Made by a program: the position numbers and the translations under genes | Notes under the pieces: generated by a model | The model's input: only the letters and a program-made list of their open reading frames with translations | The model's database searches: none | What the model was told of the DNA's origin: nothing | In this document: piece by piece, positions 42,100 to 53,178 of the stretch | How the letters are laid out: each line of letters opens with the position of its first letter | How positions within the stretch are numbered: the stretch's first letter is position 1 | Assembly: GCA_963377175.1 (NCBI GenBank) | Contig: CAUJNA010001013.1 | Span: 430,879-494,878 of the forward strand | Reading direction: 5' to 3' | Origin: Effrenium voratum | Lineage: Eukaryota > Sar > Dinophyceae > Suessiales > Symbiodiniaceae | Length of the DNA stretch: 64,000 bases

Positions 42100-43140
42100 G
42101 TGCCAAAAAAGGGCCAAGCTCTCAGGGGCCAAGGTCCAGATCTTACAGAGCCCGCGCCGGCAAGCCATGTTTTACAACTCAGGCACCAACAAGTTTTATC
42201 ATCTCATACGTATCAAAAAATGTCTTCTCGTCGCATGCGAAAAGCATGCTGCCGTTCTCCAAACACAGGTCGCGAGACGCACTGAGGGCCGGGCTGGTCG
42301 CGATAAGGTCACGCCAAAGAGTCAGTGAAAGGCGGTCGCCTGAGCAAGGTGAGAACGGATCCGCGGGCTGTTGGCCTCAAAAGATCCATCCACACACGCA
42401 GTTGTTGCAAGCGCAAGCGAAAACGCGATCGACCAGAACACATCCTGGGTGCAAGCAAAGCCGAACTGATTTCGCCCAAAGCATAGGGAAAAACACCACT
42501 GGTCGCAACAATCGGCCGCGGCTCACAGCTTCTCGCATCGCCAAACTCTCGGAAGATGGGCCAAGATTTCAGCCAAAATTGCTACGGACAGGCAGATATA
42601 TGCCCCGACTCTTTATCTGGAAGACACAACGGCTTCGTTCAACGGCTACGGATGGGGAGATATATGCCTAGACTCTTGATCTAGAAGACATAACGACTTC
42701 GTTCAAAGCCCGGACCATTTTTCCGAAATATCCCGGATATTTCGATAGTCGCGCTCCAGACCATTTTTCCGAAATATTCCGGATATTTCGACGGTAGCAT
42801 TTCCCGAAATATTTGGAATATTTCGGGAAAATGGTCCTTAAAATATTCGGAAAATTTTAAGAAAATGGTGGATGGCTGCGATTCCCGGACCGTTTTCCCG
42901 AAATATCTAGAATATTTCGGGAAATTGGTCCCCACAAAAAATGAAGCCACTATGTCTTCCGCACATATGCTCGGGGTAGCCCGGACAGATTTGGGCGAGC
43001 GATCCGCAGGAATTATGAAGCGGTTACATCTTCCAGGGGCAGTCCGGACCAATTTTCCGAAATATCCTGGATTTTTCGGAAAAGCGGTCCGGGAAAACGC
43101 GCGCAAGTGCGACAAGCAAGTTTCACGGTTTCGTTTTATA
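42100..43140. repeat. Dispersed repeat with hairpin family
   Basis: The left half (42,315-42,545) is the GC-richer counterpart of the AT-rich repeat at 39,940-40,120. The right half (42,710-43,090) has six or so copies of a near-perfect palindrome built from CCGAAATATCCGGATATTTC and variants such as CCCGAAATATTTGGAATATT, separated by GGACCATTTT or GGTCCGG motifs. Each copy can fold into a hairpin. No protein is supported. Confidence 0.8.
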
Positions 43141-43435
43141 GAGTAAAAAAGTAAATAAATAATATTCCATAAATATATTCAAATTAATGTATTTTATAAA
43201 TAATTATATTAGAAAACATCATAATACAAACAAATTGAAAATTAAATATTCTATTTATAAATTATTTGAATTCAAAAATACATTCAATATTTTTAATGTA
43301 TTTTTTTTAAAGAATATCGATTTATTCATTAAATTACATAAACTCCATATAATATATATTATCTTATCATTCCATTATTTGCTCAATTTATAAAATACTA
43401 GAGAAAACCCATTAATTCCATCAACGACAATATCA
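43140..43435. other. AT-rich block
   Basis: About 300 bp of strongly AT-rich sequence resembling the 39-40.7 kb block in composition. No gene or tandem unit recognised. Confidence 0.8.
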
Positions 43436-43439
43436 ACAA

Positions 43440-43641
43440 AAACCAAAGAGGAAGGAAAACAAGAGAAAGAACATGAAAGAGAAAGAGAGAGAGAGAAAGA
43501 GAGAAAGAAAAGATAACAAGAAAGAGACAGAGAAAAAAAGAAAACGAGAAAAACATGAAACAAGGGAAAGGGAAAGACACACTAAGGGAAAAACCAAAAT
43601 AGAGAAACAAAGAGAAAAACAAAGAGAAAAAAGAAAAAGAA

Positions 43642-43710
<69 letters not shown>

Positions 43711-44226
43711 AAGAAAGAAAGAGAGAGAGAGATAAAGAAAGAGAGAAGAAAAGAGAGAGAGAGAAAGAGAGAGAAAGAGAAAGAGAGAGAGAAAGAGACC
43801 CATGGCAGGAGGAGTTGCTGCTGGCGGAGATGCTCCGCAAAGGTGCCTCCGGCCCCGGGAAAGACCAGCCGATGCCCCAACAGGAGCTAGGCAAGCTGTC
43901 CCTCATCCTGTGGGCGATAAAGCGGCACCAGGGAGAGAGAGAAAGAGAGAAAGAGAAAAAGAGAAAAAAAGAGAGAGAGAGAGAGAGAGAGAAACTTTTT
44001 TTTTCTCTCTCTCTCTCTCTCTGAAAGAGAAAGGGAGAGAGAGAGGGAGAGAGAGAGAGAGAGAGAGAGAAAAAAAAAGAGAGACAGAGAGAGAAAAAGA
44101 GAGAGAGAGAAAGAGAGAGAGAAAGAGAGAAGAGAAAGAGAGAGAGAGAGAGAGAGAAAAAAAAGAGAGACAGAGAGAGAAAAAGAGAGAGAGAGAGAGA
44201 GAAAAAAAAAGGAGAAAGAGAGAGAA

Positions 44227-44261
<35 letters not shown>

Positions 44262-44262
44262 A

Positions 44263-44295
<33 letters not shown>

Positions 44296-44297
44296 CA
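43440..44297. repeat. GA microsatellite with inverted segment and embedded fragment
   Basis: Imperfect (GA)n/(GAAA)n tract. It is interrupted at 43,800-43,932 by about 130 bp of complex sequence (one frame reads QEELLLAEMLRKGASGPGKD), and at 43,993-44,022 by a CT run in the opposite orientation that can pair with the neighbouring GA. The embedded piece may be a captured exon fragment; its origin is unknown. Confidence 0.9.
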
Positions 44298-44463
44298 TAT
44301 CAAACTATATGCTTCACTCCTGCATATGTGTTGCATGTATGTTCACTACCGCGGGCCTTGAGCTTACTACTCCGCATGCGTGAAAAGGTTACTACATTGG
44401 TTGACTGTTTGTTTGAACACTACAGCACTTACACTTTTAAGCAACAGTACCAACTAAATTTAA

Positions 44464-44483
44464 CGTGGTAGCGGAGCTGAGAT
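44464..44483 (+). other. Candidate primer-binding site of Copia element 1
   Basis: TGGTAGCGGAGCTGAGATCC resembles the tRNA-Met-type primer-binding sites (TGGTATCAGAGC) used by Copia elements. It lies about 80 bp upstream of the Gag start. If real, the 5' LTR would end just before it, at about 44,463. No matching LTR was found at the 3' side. Confidence 0.45.
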
Positions 44484-44543
44484 CCTAAACATAGGGGAGC
44501 TCCAGTAAGCAGTAAGTACTACAACCACAGCAACAGCAGTCAC

Positions 44544-45716
44544 ATGCCAAACTACTACGACATGTCAGGAGAAGCAGCATCAGCCTCAGCGCAACAAACT
44601 ACAGGAGCAGAGAACGGGCCAACAGCAGACGCAGTAGGAGCCACAACTACGGGAGCAGGAGCAGAACAAGACAACGACGTTCAGAGACTACATAGATACA
44701 AACTGCCACCACCCTTCTTCACTGGTGACTACTCCCAGTATGAAGAATGGCTGTTCAAGCTACAAGCATACCTCGGCCTCCTAGACCGAGACTTCGACCT
44801 GGTGCACAAGTGGCTACACGACAGATTGAGGACACAGACATCAGAACACACATACTCGACCCTACACAAGCAAGCAAAGCAGTAGACCTGTCCAGAGACC
44901 TACACTACATCCTCATCACCAGTAGGAACAAGAAGCGTTGGCTACCTTACCAAACTACTGGAACCTACATTCAATGAAGCGCAGTTTGAAGAACAATTTC
45001 TACAATGGGAACACGACATCAACCGCTACGAGAAAGACAATGGAACAGCACTACCAGATGGAACCAAAATAGCAATACTACTCAACAAAACCAAAGGAGC
45101 ACTGCAGCAACACCTCCAACTGCAAGCTGGACAGATCACGAACTACATCGAGATCAGAGCACTCATCTTGGACTACTACAAGACGATTTCAGCCTTCACT
45201 AGATCTACTTCAGCAGTAGGAACAAACTACAATGGAGGAGCTGCGCCAATGGATGTTGGCAACATATGGAGGAAAGGAAGAAACTACAAAGGCAAAGGAA
45301 AAGGAAAAGGCAACTACAAAGGAAGCAAAAGCAAAGGCAAAGATAGGAGTAAAGGACACTACAAAGGATTCGACAAAGGCAGCAAAACAAAGGAGGATAC
45401 AACAAGAGCAAAGGAAAAGGCTACTCAGGATCCAAAGGATATGGATCAAGCAAAGGCTACAAAGGAGCAAATCAAAGGAAAAGGAAACAACAACTACACA
45501 ACATGCCATCGATGTGGCAAGCCTGGCCACTGGGCACAAGACTGCAGAGTGCCAGTATGGCACATAGGAGAAGGAGAAGAACTACATCCACTAGAGCAAG
45601 AACAAGCAGATCATGACAACAATGAAGAACTACCTCAGGATGTGAACGACACTTGGGACTGGTACTACGAAGGAGAAGAAGGACAACACGAGGTGAACTA
45701 CACGGAGGAGAACTAG
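44544..45716 (+). CDS. gag: Copia element 1 Gag with CCHC zinc knuckle
   Basis: Starts at ATG 44,544 or 44,562. An N-terminal Ala/Thr-rich stretch is followed by LPPPFFTGDYSQYEEWLFKL, a capsid-like Gag start. A frameshift near 44,835-44,880 leads to FNEAQFEEQFLQWEHDINRY and a helical capsid region. The nucleocapsid part is extremely Lys/Gly-rich (KGKGKGKGNYKGSKSKGKD) and carries CHRCGKPGHWAQDC (45,503-45,544), a canonical CCHC knuckle. It ends at 45,714-45,716. The plus strand here is A-rich, as throughout this element. Confidence 0.8.
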
Positions 45717-45729
45717 AACGACTACGACT

Positions 45730-46735
45730 ATGACAACAGCTGGGATTGGAATGACCACAGCTATGAGGACACAGCGAACTACATTGGAGGCATCAACGAG
45801 TCACACCTTACCATTGGACACATCAGACAAGCAAACTCACGACGACACAAGCACAAATCCAAATCACTACTTAGCAAGAGAACAACACACACAACATCAT
45901 GGAACGACCGCAGCAAGAGCTTTCAACAATTCCTACAAGAAGACACCACACAGCTACACCTTCGACATAGCAGCAGCAAGACAACAACAAAGGAACAAGA
46001 AGATTGAGGACACTATCACACACTACATCATGTACTCCAACTTCAAGTGCTACCACCACCTGTTGATCGACTCAGGAGCATCTACACACCAGACCTACCG
46101 CTACGACCTTGTGGAGAACCAGTTCCACAACTCTACACGGTTACAAACAAGAAGATTCCTGGCTACGGCATCAAGTACGTTCCCTACAAGCAGGACAACT
46201 TCAGGATCATGATGCCCTACTACGTTTGTGATGTGAAGTATCCAATCCTCAGTGCATCAAGAGTACTTGATAGAGGATATGGATTTGACTTCACTCCACG
46301 ACACTGCACCGTCACACATGGACAACAACAAGCACACCTCATAAGACACTCAGGACTTTTCTACCTTCGAGCAGAGAAGATCGACATCCCTACAGGATTC
46401 GACATCTACCCAATGACTACAGACAATGGAAAATCCATTGCTGTGATTCAACCTACAGAGAAAGCAGTACAACAACAAGAACAAATTGCACCACTCACCC
46501 ACACAGACCAAGGACTACGACAGATCCTTGGTGGAAACACTGACTACTGGAAACTTGATGGTGACTACGCCATCAGAGTACACAAACGACCACGCAAAGC
46601 ATTGTTCACACCACACAACAGCGGTTGCCCAATACCTGAAGAAGAACTAGATGATTGGCGACTAACCATCATCAACAGACAGGGGCAAGAGCAAGAACAA
46701 CTACAAGAGAACCCAACACAACTTTCCAAGCAATA
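45730..46735 (+). CDS. pol: Copia element 1 aspartic protease region
   Basis: After the Gag stop a new frame contains HHLLIDSGASTHQTY with the protease active-site D-S-G (about 46,062-46,083). A frame change near 46,080 leads into a further pol segment (PYYVCDVKYPILSASRVLD and GYGFDFTPRHCTVTHG) of the GAG-preintegrase type, open to 46,735. Catalytic Asp-Ser-Gly is intact, but the domain is split by the frameshift. Confidence 0.7.
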
Positions 46736-47085
46736 ACTACAACGAAGACTAGAAGGTGACAACTGGACTGGAGAAACCAGATTCAGAAGAAAGATAACAC
46801 CTACACGCAGAGCAACATCAAAGACCACACCAACAAGGCAGAGCTCACAACCACAACGGCTAATGGACACACCACCAACCAGATCAAAGATCCAACTACG
46901 AGCACCACAAAAGATATGGAGACCTAAAGCAGCACCTTCTACAAATCTTGACACCACACAACCAAAGGAGACAATCCACAGACCACTCACAGCACAGGAG
47001 GACAACCAAGACTACTGGGAAAGACAAGGTGAATACTGGATAAGACACCACATAACACTTAGAACAACTCTATTCACTCCAACAG

Positions 47086-48416
47086 ATGGACCAGGACATC
47101 CACCAATCAGCACACTTGAAGCCTCACAGAACTACAATCACTCACAACAACTTTGGAGAAGTTTCACAACGCAAAGATGACTGGACAGTCATGGGCAACG
47201 CAGCACTACCATTTCAATGGAAAGGAACAACAAGGTTCACCATGAAGAAAGACTACGAGTACATCCAGGAGAACCACGATGAGGAACAACAACACGAGCA
47301 TCATGAAGCACACAGAGCAAGAGGACTACGACAACCACAGCAGCCCACTCCACAACAAATAGCAGAACACAATCTTACACACCTACCGTACAGAAACTGG
47401 TGTCCAATTTGCGTTCAAGGCAAAGGACGCCAAGACAACTACAAGAAACAACAATCACGACAACCCGTCATTCAAGTAGACTTCGCCTACATCAAGTCAC
47501 AAAAAGACCCAAAGACCATACCAGTACTGACAGCAGTTGATGTTACTACACAACTGTGTATGGCAGTAATGGTCCCGGACAAGCCATGATGGACTACATG
47601 GTCAACAACCTACAAGCATTCATCTTTGAGTGCGGAAGAACACAAGGCATATTACAAAGCGACAACGAAGACACATTCAACGCACTTCTAAAAAATACAG
47701 CAGCAAAAGTCGGCTCAATGACTGTACGACACTCACCGTCTTACAGCAGCAACAGTCAAGGAAGCGTTGAGCGATTACATAGAAAACTCCTCGGACAAAT
47801 CCGCGTTGTCAAAGCTCAGGTTGAAAGCAACTACAGCATGACGATGTCCACAAGGCACTGTCTACTACCTTGGATAGTACGACATGCAGCATGGACGGTA
47901 AATCGCTATGTCATCCACTCAGACGGCTACACAAGCTTTGAACGCCGCTGGGGAAGAAACTACGAGCGAGCAATCTGCGAATTTGGCGAGACACTACTTT
48001 ACCTTCCACCACAACACAAGAAACTTCCAAAAGCAGACCTACGGATGCAGAAATGCATCTGGCTCGGAAAAGTTTCCGAAACCGGAGAAAACTACGTCGC
48101 AACGGAATCAGGCGTACAAAAGGTACGAACAGTACGGAGACTACAACCGGACTTCAAATACGACCTCGCACTGTTGAACAAAGTTTCCGGCGCACCATGG
48201 GCACCACGACGGAACACCTACAACCCATCGTTCGCAACACTGTTGGATACGCAACTACAACCGTCAGAGAGAAAGAAGGTCCACGCAAGATTTAGGACAA
48301 CAGACGAACGCTACGGACGACATCGTTGCGGAACCCGCAACAAAACAACAACCCACTACACCACCTCCACGACTTCCGTCTACATCGACGTCAAGTTCAC
48401 GACCACTACCGGATAG
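47086..48416 (+). CDS. pol: Copia element 1 integrase
   Basis: The zinc-binding N-terminus reads HNLTHLPYRNWCPICVQGKG (H-x-H... C-x2-C, about 47,370-47,420). The catalytic core follows: VIQVDFAYIKSQ (first Asp), QSDNEDTFNALL (second Asp, about 47,656) and SNSQGSVERLHRKLLGQIR (catalytic Glu, about 47,765). One frame change at about 47,580 separates the first Asp from the rest. The C-terminal part is open to 48,416. Order (protease, integrase, RT, RNase H) is that of Copia elements, not Gypsy. Confidence 0.8.
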
Positions 48417-49219
48417 TCCTATGGCTACTTCACCAACCGGACGACAACATCCACCACTACCAGCACCACGTCTACGACGAAGTAGACGCGTCTACCGTCG
48501 ACGACAACGTCATCAAAGAAGCGATACCTACAAGATGGGTACATAGAAAGAAAGGACCAGGAGTACGAAGCCGAATCGTCGCAAAAGGCTACACAGAGAA
48601 GATCGAGGACGAAGACTCCGTCTACGCCTGTACACCAATGTTCACGACACTCTGGACACTTCTCGCACTACAAATGTCACGACCAAACTGGATCGCGCGA
48701 CTAGGTGACGTCTCTACAGCATTTCTACACATACCCATCGCAAAAGACCACGACGGTAAACAACGTGACGTCTACCTTTGGCCACCTAGAGAACTTTGTC
48801 CACAACAGGACAAAATCTGGCGACTAAAGAAAGCCATGTGTGGACTACGCAGTTCACCAAAAGCATGGCAGGACTACCTGGCTGAAGTGTTACAAAAGCT
48901 CAGCTTTGTAAGACTAAAGTCAGAACCTAACGTCTACACCAATGCGACCCGTGACTGCTACATCATGGTCTACATGGACGATGTACTAGTATTTGGAGAC
49001 AAGACTGCAGAAACAGGTCCTACTCAAGCACATCGGCTACCTCGAACCTGGCAAACCACAACAATTTCTTGGAAGAAATATCGACCACTTTGGCAACTAC
49101 TGCAATCTTGGCCTAAAGGACTCCTACATCGACAACATGATCGAGGAGCCTGGAATGAACAACTGCAACTCAGTGAACACTCCAGGAAATGCACACTACA
49201 AACCAACAATAGAAGATGA
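48417..49219 (+). CDS. pol: Copia element 1 reverse transcriptase
   Basis: RT starts with IPTRWVHRKKGPGVRSRIVA and AKGYTEKIEDEDSVYA, with ARLGDVSTAFLHIPIAKD (first catalytic Asp), DKIWRLKKAMCGLRSSPKAW and YIMVYMDDVLVFGDK (YMDD box, about 48,970-48,996). All are Copia RT hallmarks. The frame is intact over these motifs; a frame change near 49,000 leads into the thumb and connection (PQQFLGRNIDHFGNYC). Confidence 0.85.
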
Positions 49220-49930
49220 AGCACTACTTGACCACGAACAACACAAAAGGTACAGAAGGATTGTTGGCAAACTTCAATGGTTAGCATACACACGACCAGA
49301 CATTGCATACTCCACAAAAGAACTAGCACGAGACCCGCAGCACCTACAGACCTTTCACAAAAGAGAGTCAAACATCTACTACGCTACTTGCACGGCACCA
49401 AGCACTACAAATTCACCATAGAACCAACAACAACACTCAGAGCAACCACCAACAACATCCTGGATCCCGACGTTCATGTCGATGCCGACTGGGCAGGATG
49501 CCCTACTACCAGGAAATCAATTTCAGGTTTCAACATCATCTTTTTGGGAACAACAGTTGCGTTTGGCAGCAGAACACAAGCTACAATAGCACTCAGCTCA
49601 GCAGAGTCTGAACTCTACGCCATTTGCGCAGGAGTTAATCAGGGACTACACCTCAGAAACTTCCTACTTGAAACCAACATTGGCAGCAAGCTAAACCTAC
49701 GCATCCACACAGACTCCACAGCAGGCAAGAGCATTGCTACACGACAAGGCACTAGCAAACGAGCAAAACACATCGACCTCAAATTCCTCTACACACAAGA
49801 CCTCATCAAGCACGACATCATTAGAATCCTTAAGATCAACACACTCCACAACAGCGCAGATTTGTTTACCAAATACATCAGCAAGGAAACACTACACAGG
49901 CTCATCCAGAGCATTGGGATACGCATTTAG
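49220..49930 (+). CDS. pol: Copia element 1 RNase H
   Basis: Encodes RPDIAYSTKELARDP (connection), then VHVDADWAGCPTTRKSISG, TIALSSAESELYAICAG and LRIHTDSTAGKSIATRQGTS, the Asp-Glu-Asp triad regions, and ends KRAKHIDLKFLYTQDL, NSADLFTKYISKETLHR and a stop at about 49,928. One frame change lies near 49,380. The C-terminal motif HNSADLFTKYI is the usual Copia RNase H end. Confidence 0.85.
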
Positions 49931-49987
49931 CACTACGAACGACCAGCGCAGCAGTTTCACAACAACAACAACGACTTTGGACATTTC

Positions 49988-50012
49988 TTGTATGTAAGTA
50001 GCTACATGTAAC
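49988..50012 (+). other. Possible 3' LTR remnant
   Basis: TGTATGTAAGTAGCTACATG just after the RNase H stop resembles the sequence at 52,506-52,535 (TATGTAAGTAACAGTAACTA, then CATGTA). Shared position relative to Copia-like sequence suggests an LTR edge, but no full LTR follows and no partner is seen at 44.3 kb. Confidence 0.3.
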
Positions 50013-50037
50013 AACAGCAACTGCGAGTGATGCCCAG

Positions 50038-50908
50038 TTGAGTGGTTTGGTGAAGACGAGCGTGACCAAAGAGGTAGGTCATGCAATTTTGGCGGCGATC
50101 AGACGAGTGCATTCCGATGCCCAGGCCCTTGTTTTGGCTGCTCTTGAAGACCCTGTGGAGCCACAGAGAGGACTGAACCTCAGTGAAGCCCTGGAAGGGC
50201 AACCTGGGACTACGTCTAATAGCATGCCAAACAAGAAGCTGAACGTGAAGGGCAAGGGCAAGAATAAGACCAAGCAGGGCGGTAACGCCCCCAAGGAGTT
50301 GCAGGACAAGCAGCACTCGCAACCTGGCGGTGAACGGTTCTGCTGGAACTTCAATTTGGAGTTGCGCCAAGACGCAGAGCCAAGAAGACGATGCCCTCGT
50401 GGTCATCACAGGTGTGCTGAGCCGCATTGCCAACAGGCCAACAGTTGAGGCATCAGTGCTGGGCGAGATGGCTTGTGTTGAGTGAACTGGCAGCGGAATA
50501 TTGGCTAAAGCAATTGAGCGCCGTGGGTTAGAACAACCAATGAGCATCAACCGCAAAGTGGTCAAAGATGCAGCATGTGCTTTGCGCTTTGATCCAAGAT
50601 CGCCTGAAGGCGTTAATTTGCTCAGGGAGTTGCTTCACAAACCAGACACGGCCATGTTTCCCACTGCGATTCACTCGCAAGGTTGGGACTACATCTTTAG
50701 CCGCCGCATGCAAACATTTGTTTTCCAAGCCGTGCTGACTGTTGCAGTTGACAAACAAGGGCACAACCGCAGCTCCAATGGTGGCATTTTTTGCAGCCTA
50801 TGCCAGCGTGGGGCTCAAGATGTGGTGGATGACCTCCTCAAGTTCGGTGACAAGCCGTTTTTCCAACCAGCCACAGCCATATGGGACCCACGCTCACACA
50901 GCACCTAA
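50038..50908 (+). CDS. Hypothetical frames between Copia elements
   Basis: Two consecutive frames: 50,038-50,448 has a helical N-terminus (VKTSVTKEVGHAILAAIRRV) and a Lys/Gly-rich segment (KLNVKGKGKNKTKQGG). 50,501-50,908 has SINRKVVKDAACALRFDPRS and SSNGGIFCSLCQRGAQDVVD. Composition looks protein-like and differs from the A-rich Copia element. No family is recognised. They may be exons of a host gene or a Gag-like relic. Confidence 0.35.
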
Positions 50909-50944
50909 ATGTTGCCTACTGGCGCCAGTTAGTTCGCACTATTT

Positions 50945-52250
50945 TTGATCGGGGGAGTGGCAGTGCGGCTAACAATGCGGCTAACAGTCCTTCTGAACGT
51001 AATTTGGACGATACCGAAGTTATGTGCAGCGTCCATCAATTGCAGTTTGACCAGCTTGCTGAAGTTGTGCAGCGTTCATCAATTGCAGTTTGACCATTTT
51101 TGCTCGGGGGAGTGGCAGTGCGGCTAACAATGCGGCTAACAGTCCTTCTGAACGTAATTTGGACGATACCGAAGTTATGTGCAGCGTCCATCAATTGCAG
51201 TTTGACCAGCTTGCTGAAGTTATGTGCAGCGCCCATCAATTGCAGTTTGACCAGCTTGCCGAAGTTATGTTCAGCGCCCAGCAATTGCAGTTTGACCAGC
51301 GTCCTGAGTGGTCCTTGTGTCCGGTCCCTGGGTCTCGCAACCAATGTGGACGGTGGAAGAACTTAAGTGGGACGATTCCGAAATTATGTTCAGCGTCCAT
51401 CAATTGCAGTTGACCAACTTCCTGAGTGGTCAATGCGTCCAGGGTCTCGCGATCAATGTGGGCTGTGGAAGATGCCGAGGTACCCCGGGCCTGCAGCCAA
51501 TGTGGCTGTGGAAGATGCCGACGTTATGTTTGCTCAATGTGGTTTGACCAGTTTCCTGAGTGGTCAATTCGTCCAGGCCCTGGGTCTCGCAACCAATGTG
51601 GACTGTGGAAGATGCCAAGGTCGTGTTTGGCGTCTTGCGGTGTTGGTGTCTCGAGGCCCTGTGTCTCACTGCCAGTATGGACTTGGACGATGCCAAGGTT
51701 ATGCTCAGCAGCAATATGTGTTGGCCGGCGTCATTGTGGTGCTGACCAGCTTCCTGAGTTTGGATGCGTCCAGGCCCTGTGTCTCGCAGCCAGGGTGGAT
51801 TGGGATGGGGCCAAGGTTATGCTCAGCACCAATTTTGGTGTTGATCAGCTTCCTGAAGTTTATGCGTCCAGGCCCTGTGCCTTGCGGCCAACGTGGACTA
51901 GGATGATGTCAAAGTAAGTCAGCATCACGTGCATTGTTGACCAACTTCCTGAGTTGGACAATGCGTCCATGCCCTGTGTCGCGCATCCAAAGTGGACAGA
52001 GAATGAGGCTGTGGCTGGTGGAGAGCTCCCTGGTTTCGGCATTCCGTGGACACCTGATTGGTTTGTGCTTCAAACAGTTTGGTGCAATCACCCTTAGCTT
52101 GGATGATGCCAAAGTTATGTCCGCACCAAATGCTGGTGCCGAAGTTGAGTCAGCACCACATGCAGTTTGACCATTTGCCGGTGAGGGTCAATTCAGCTAA
52201 GCCCTGTCTCTTGCAACCAACATGGATCGAGAATGAGGCGTGGTTGGTAT
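50945..52250. repeat. Degenerate tandem repeat, 45-150 bp units
   Basis: A 150-bp unit (GGGGGAGTGGCAGTGCGGCT onwards) occurs twice (50,950-51,105 and 51,106-51,260). It contains 45-bp subunits GAAGTTATGTGCAGCGTCCA plus TCAATTGCAGTTTGACCAG. After 51,300 the array passes into diverged units of about 110 bp built on GTCCAGGCCCTGTGTCTCGC, AATGTGGAC and GATGCCAAGGTTATG. Divergence increases to the right, fading at about 52,250. Frames across it are artefacts. Confidence 0.85.
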
Positions 52251-52504
52251 AAGAGCTCTCCAGTTTCGACACGCCTGGACACCCGATGAGATGGCGCGTT
52301 GCAAGCACCCCCCTTGAAGGATCTGGTACAGAGCTGCCGGTTAACTTCTCAGATGTCGTGGGTGCCAACTCCCTGGACAATTCTGCGGCATATGCCGTTG
52401 GAAGGGGCCGAAGCACTCCGGCGTTGGACTGTTAAAGCGCTGGAGTGGCGAGCAGAGGATGCAAGGCGTGTGTGGCTGCGCCCGAGCACTGCAGGAACCA
52501 CGAC

Positions 52505-53170
52505 ACCTTTGGTATGTAAGTAACAGTAACTACATGTATTTTCACTTGCGCGTTTGGCGGCTGAGTCAACACTACAATTGTTTGTTTTACATGTCTGCGT
52601 GCGCCGCCTGCCTGATAGCAACTACTTAGGCTCATTTTGTTTTTGCCCCGTTTCACTACATTTTGCATTCCAGTGCAACCATGGCCGCTCCATCTATTGC
52701 AGATGCTACGATGGGAGACGCCACTACGCCCGACAGGGCAACTACACCTGAGGTGGCGATCACTACGGACTCCAGTGACCACGGAACTCCACCACCTCAA
52801 GCCTACAACGACTCCAACTACCACTTGACCAACTACACATCACTGAGCGCCAGACAACCACTACACCACCATTGCCCGACAACACGCCCTACACTCAGTT
52901 TTTCACTGCGCTCACACTTGAAGAGTATCAACTACTCTCACAACAACATCTCTGTAGCACTGACAAGTCCAGGGATAGCGCCTGTTCGCACAATATTTGC
53001 CGCGGCCACTCTGCTGGTACGGTGATACAGCTTGCCAGGAGCGTCCTTCAACGGAGACAAAGCCAAACCAGCTTTTCCCATACACGGCCTTCGAAAGTGC
53101 AAACTGGTAACTGGTTTCGGCTGACGTCGCCGTCAGCATCAACGCTGTTGGCTGGCTTGCGCGAACTTTG
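52505..53170 (+). pseudogene. Candidate 5' fragment of a further Copia-like element
   Basis: Begins with the LTR-like TATGTAAGTAACAGTAACTA motif and contains an ATG at 52,681 (MAAPSIADATMGDATTPDRA). A Thr/Pro-rich Gag-like start follows, with a frame change near 52,870 to NTPYTQFFTALTLEEYQLLS. It ends where the minus-strand Copia element 2 begins (about 53,170). Gag assignment is inferred from composition and position only. Confidence 0.35.
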
Positions 53171-53178
53171 ACAACAAC

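Noticed and set aside
43398..44383. Ser/Leu/Phe and Arg/Glu/Lys frames
   Set aside because: Artefacts of the GA microsatellite.
44298..50012. Matching LTR pair for Copia element 1
   Set aside because: No shared terminal sequence could be found between the region before the putative primer site and the region after RNase H.
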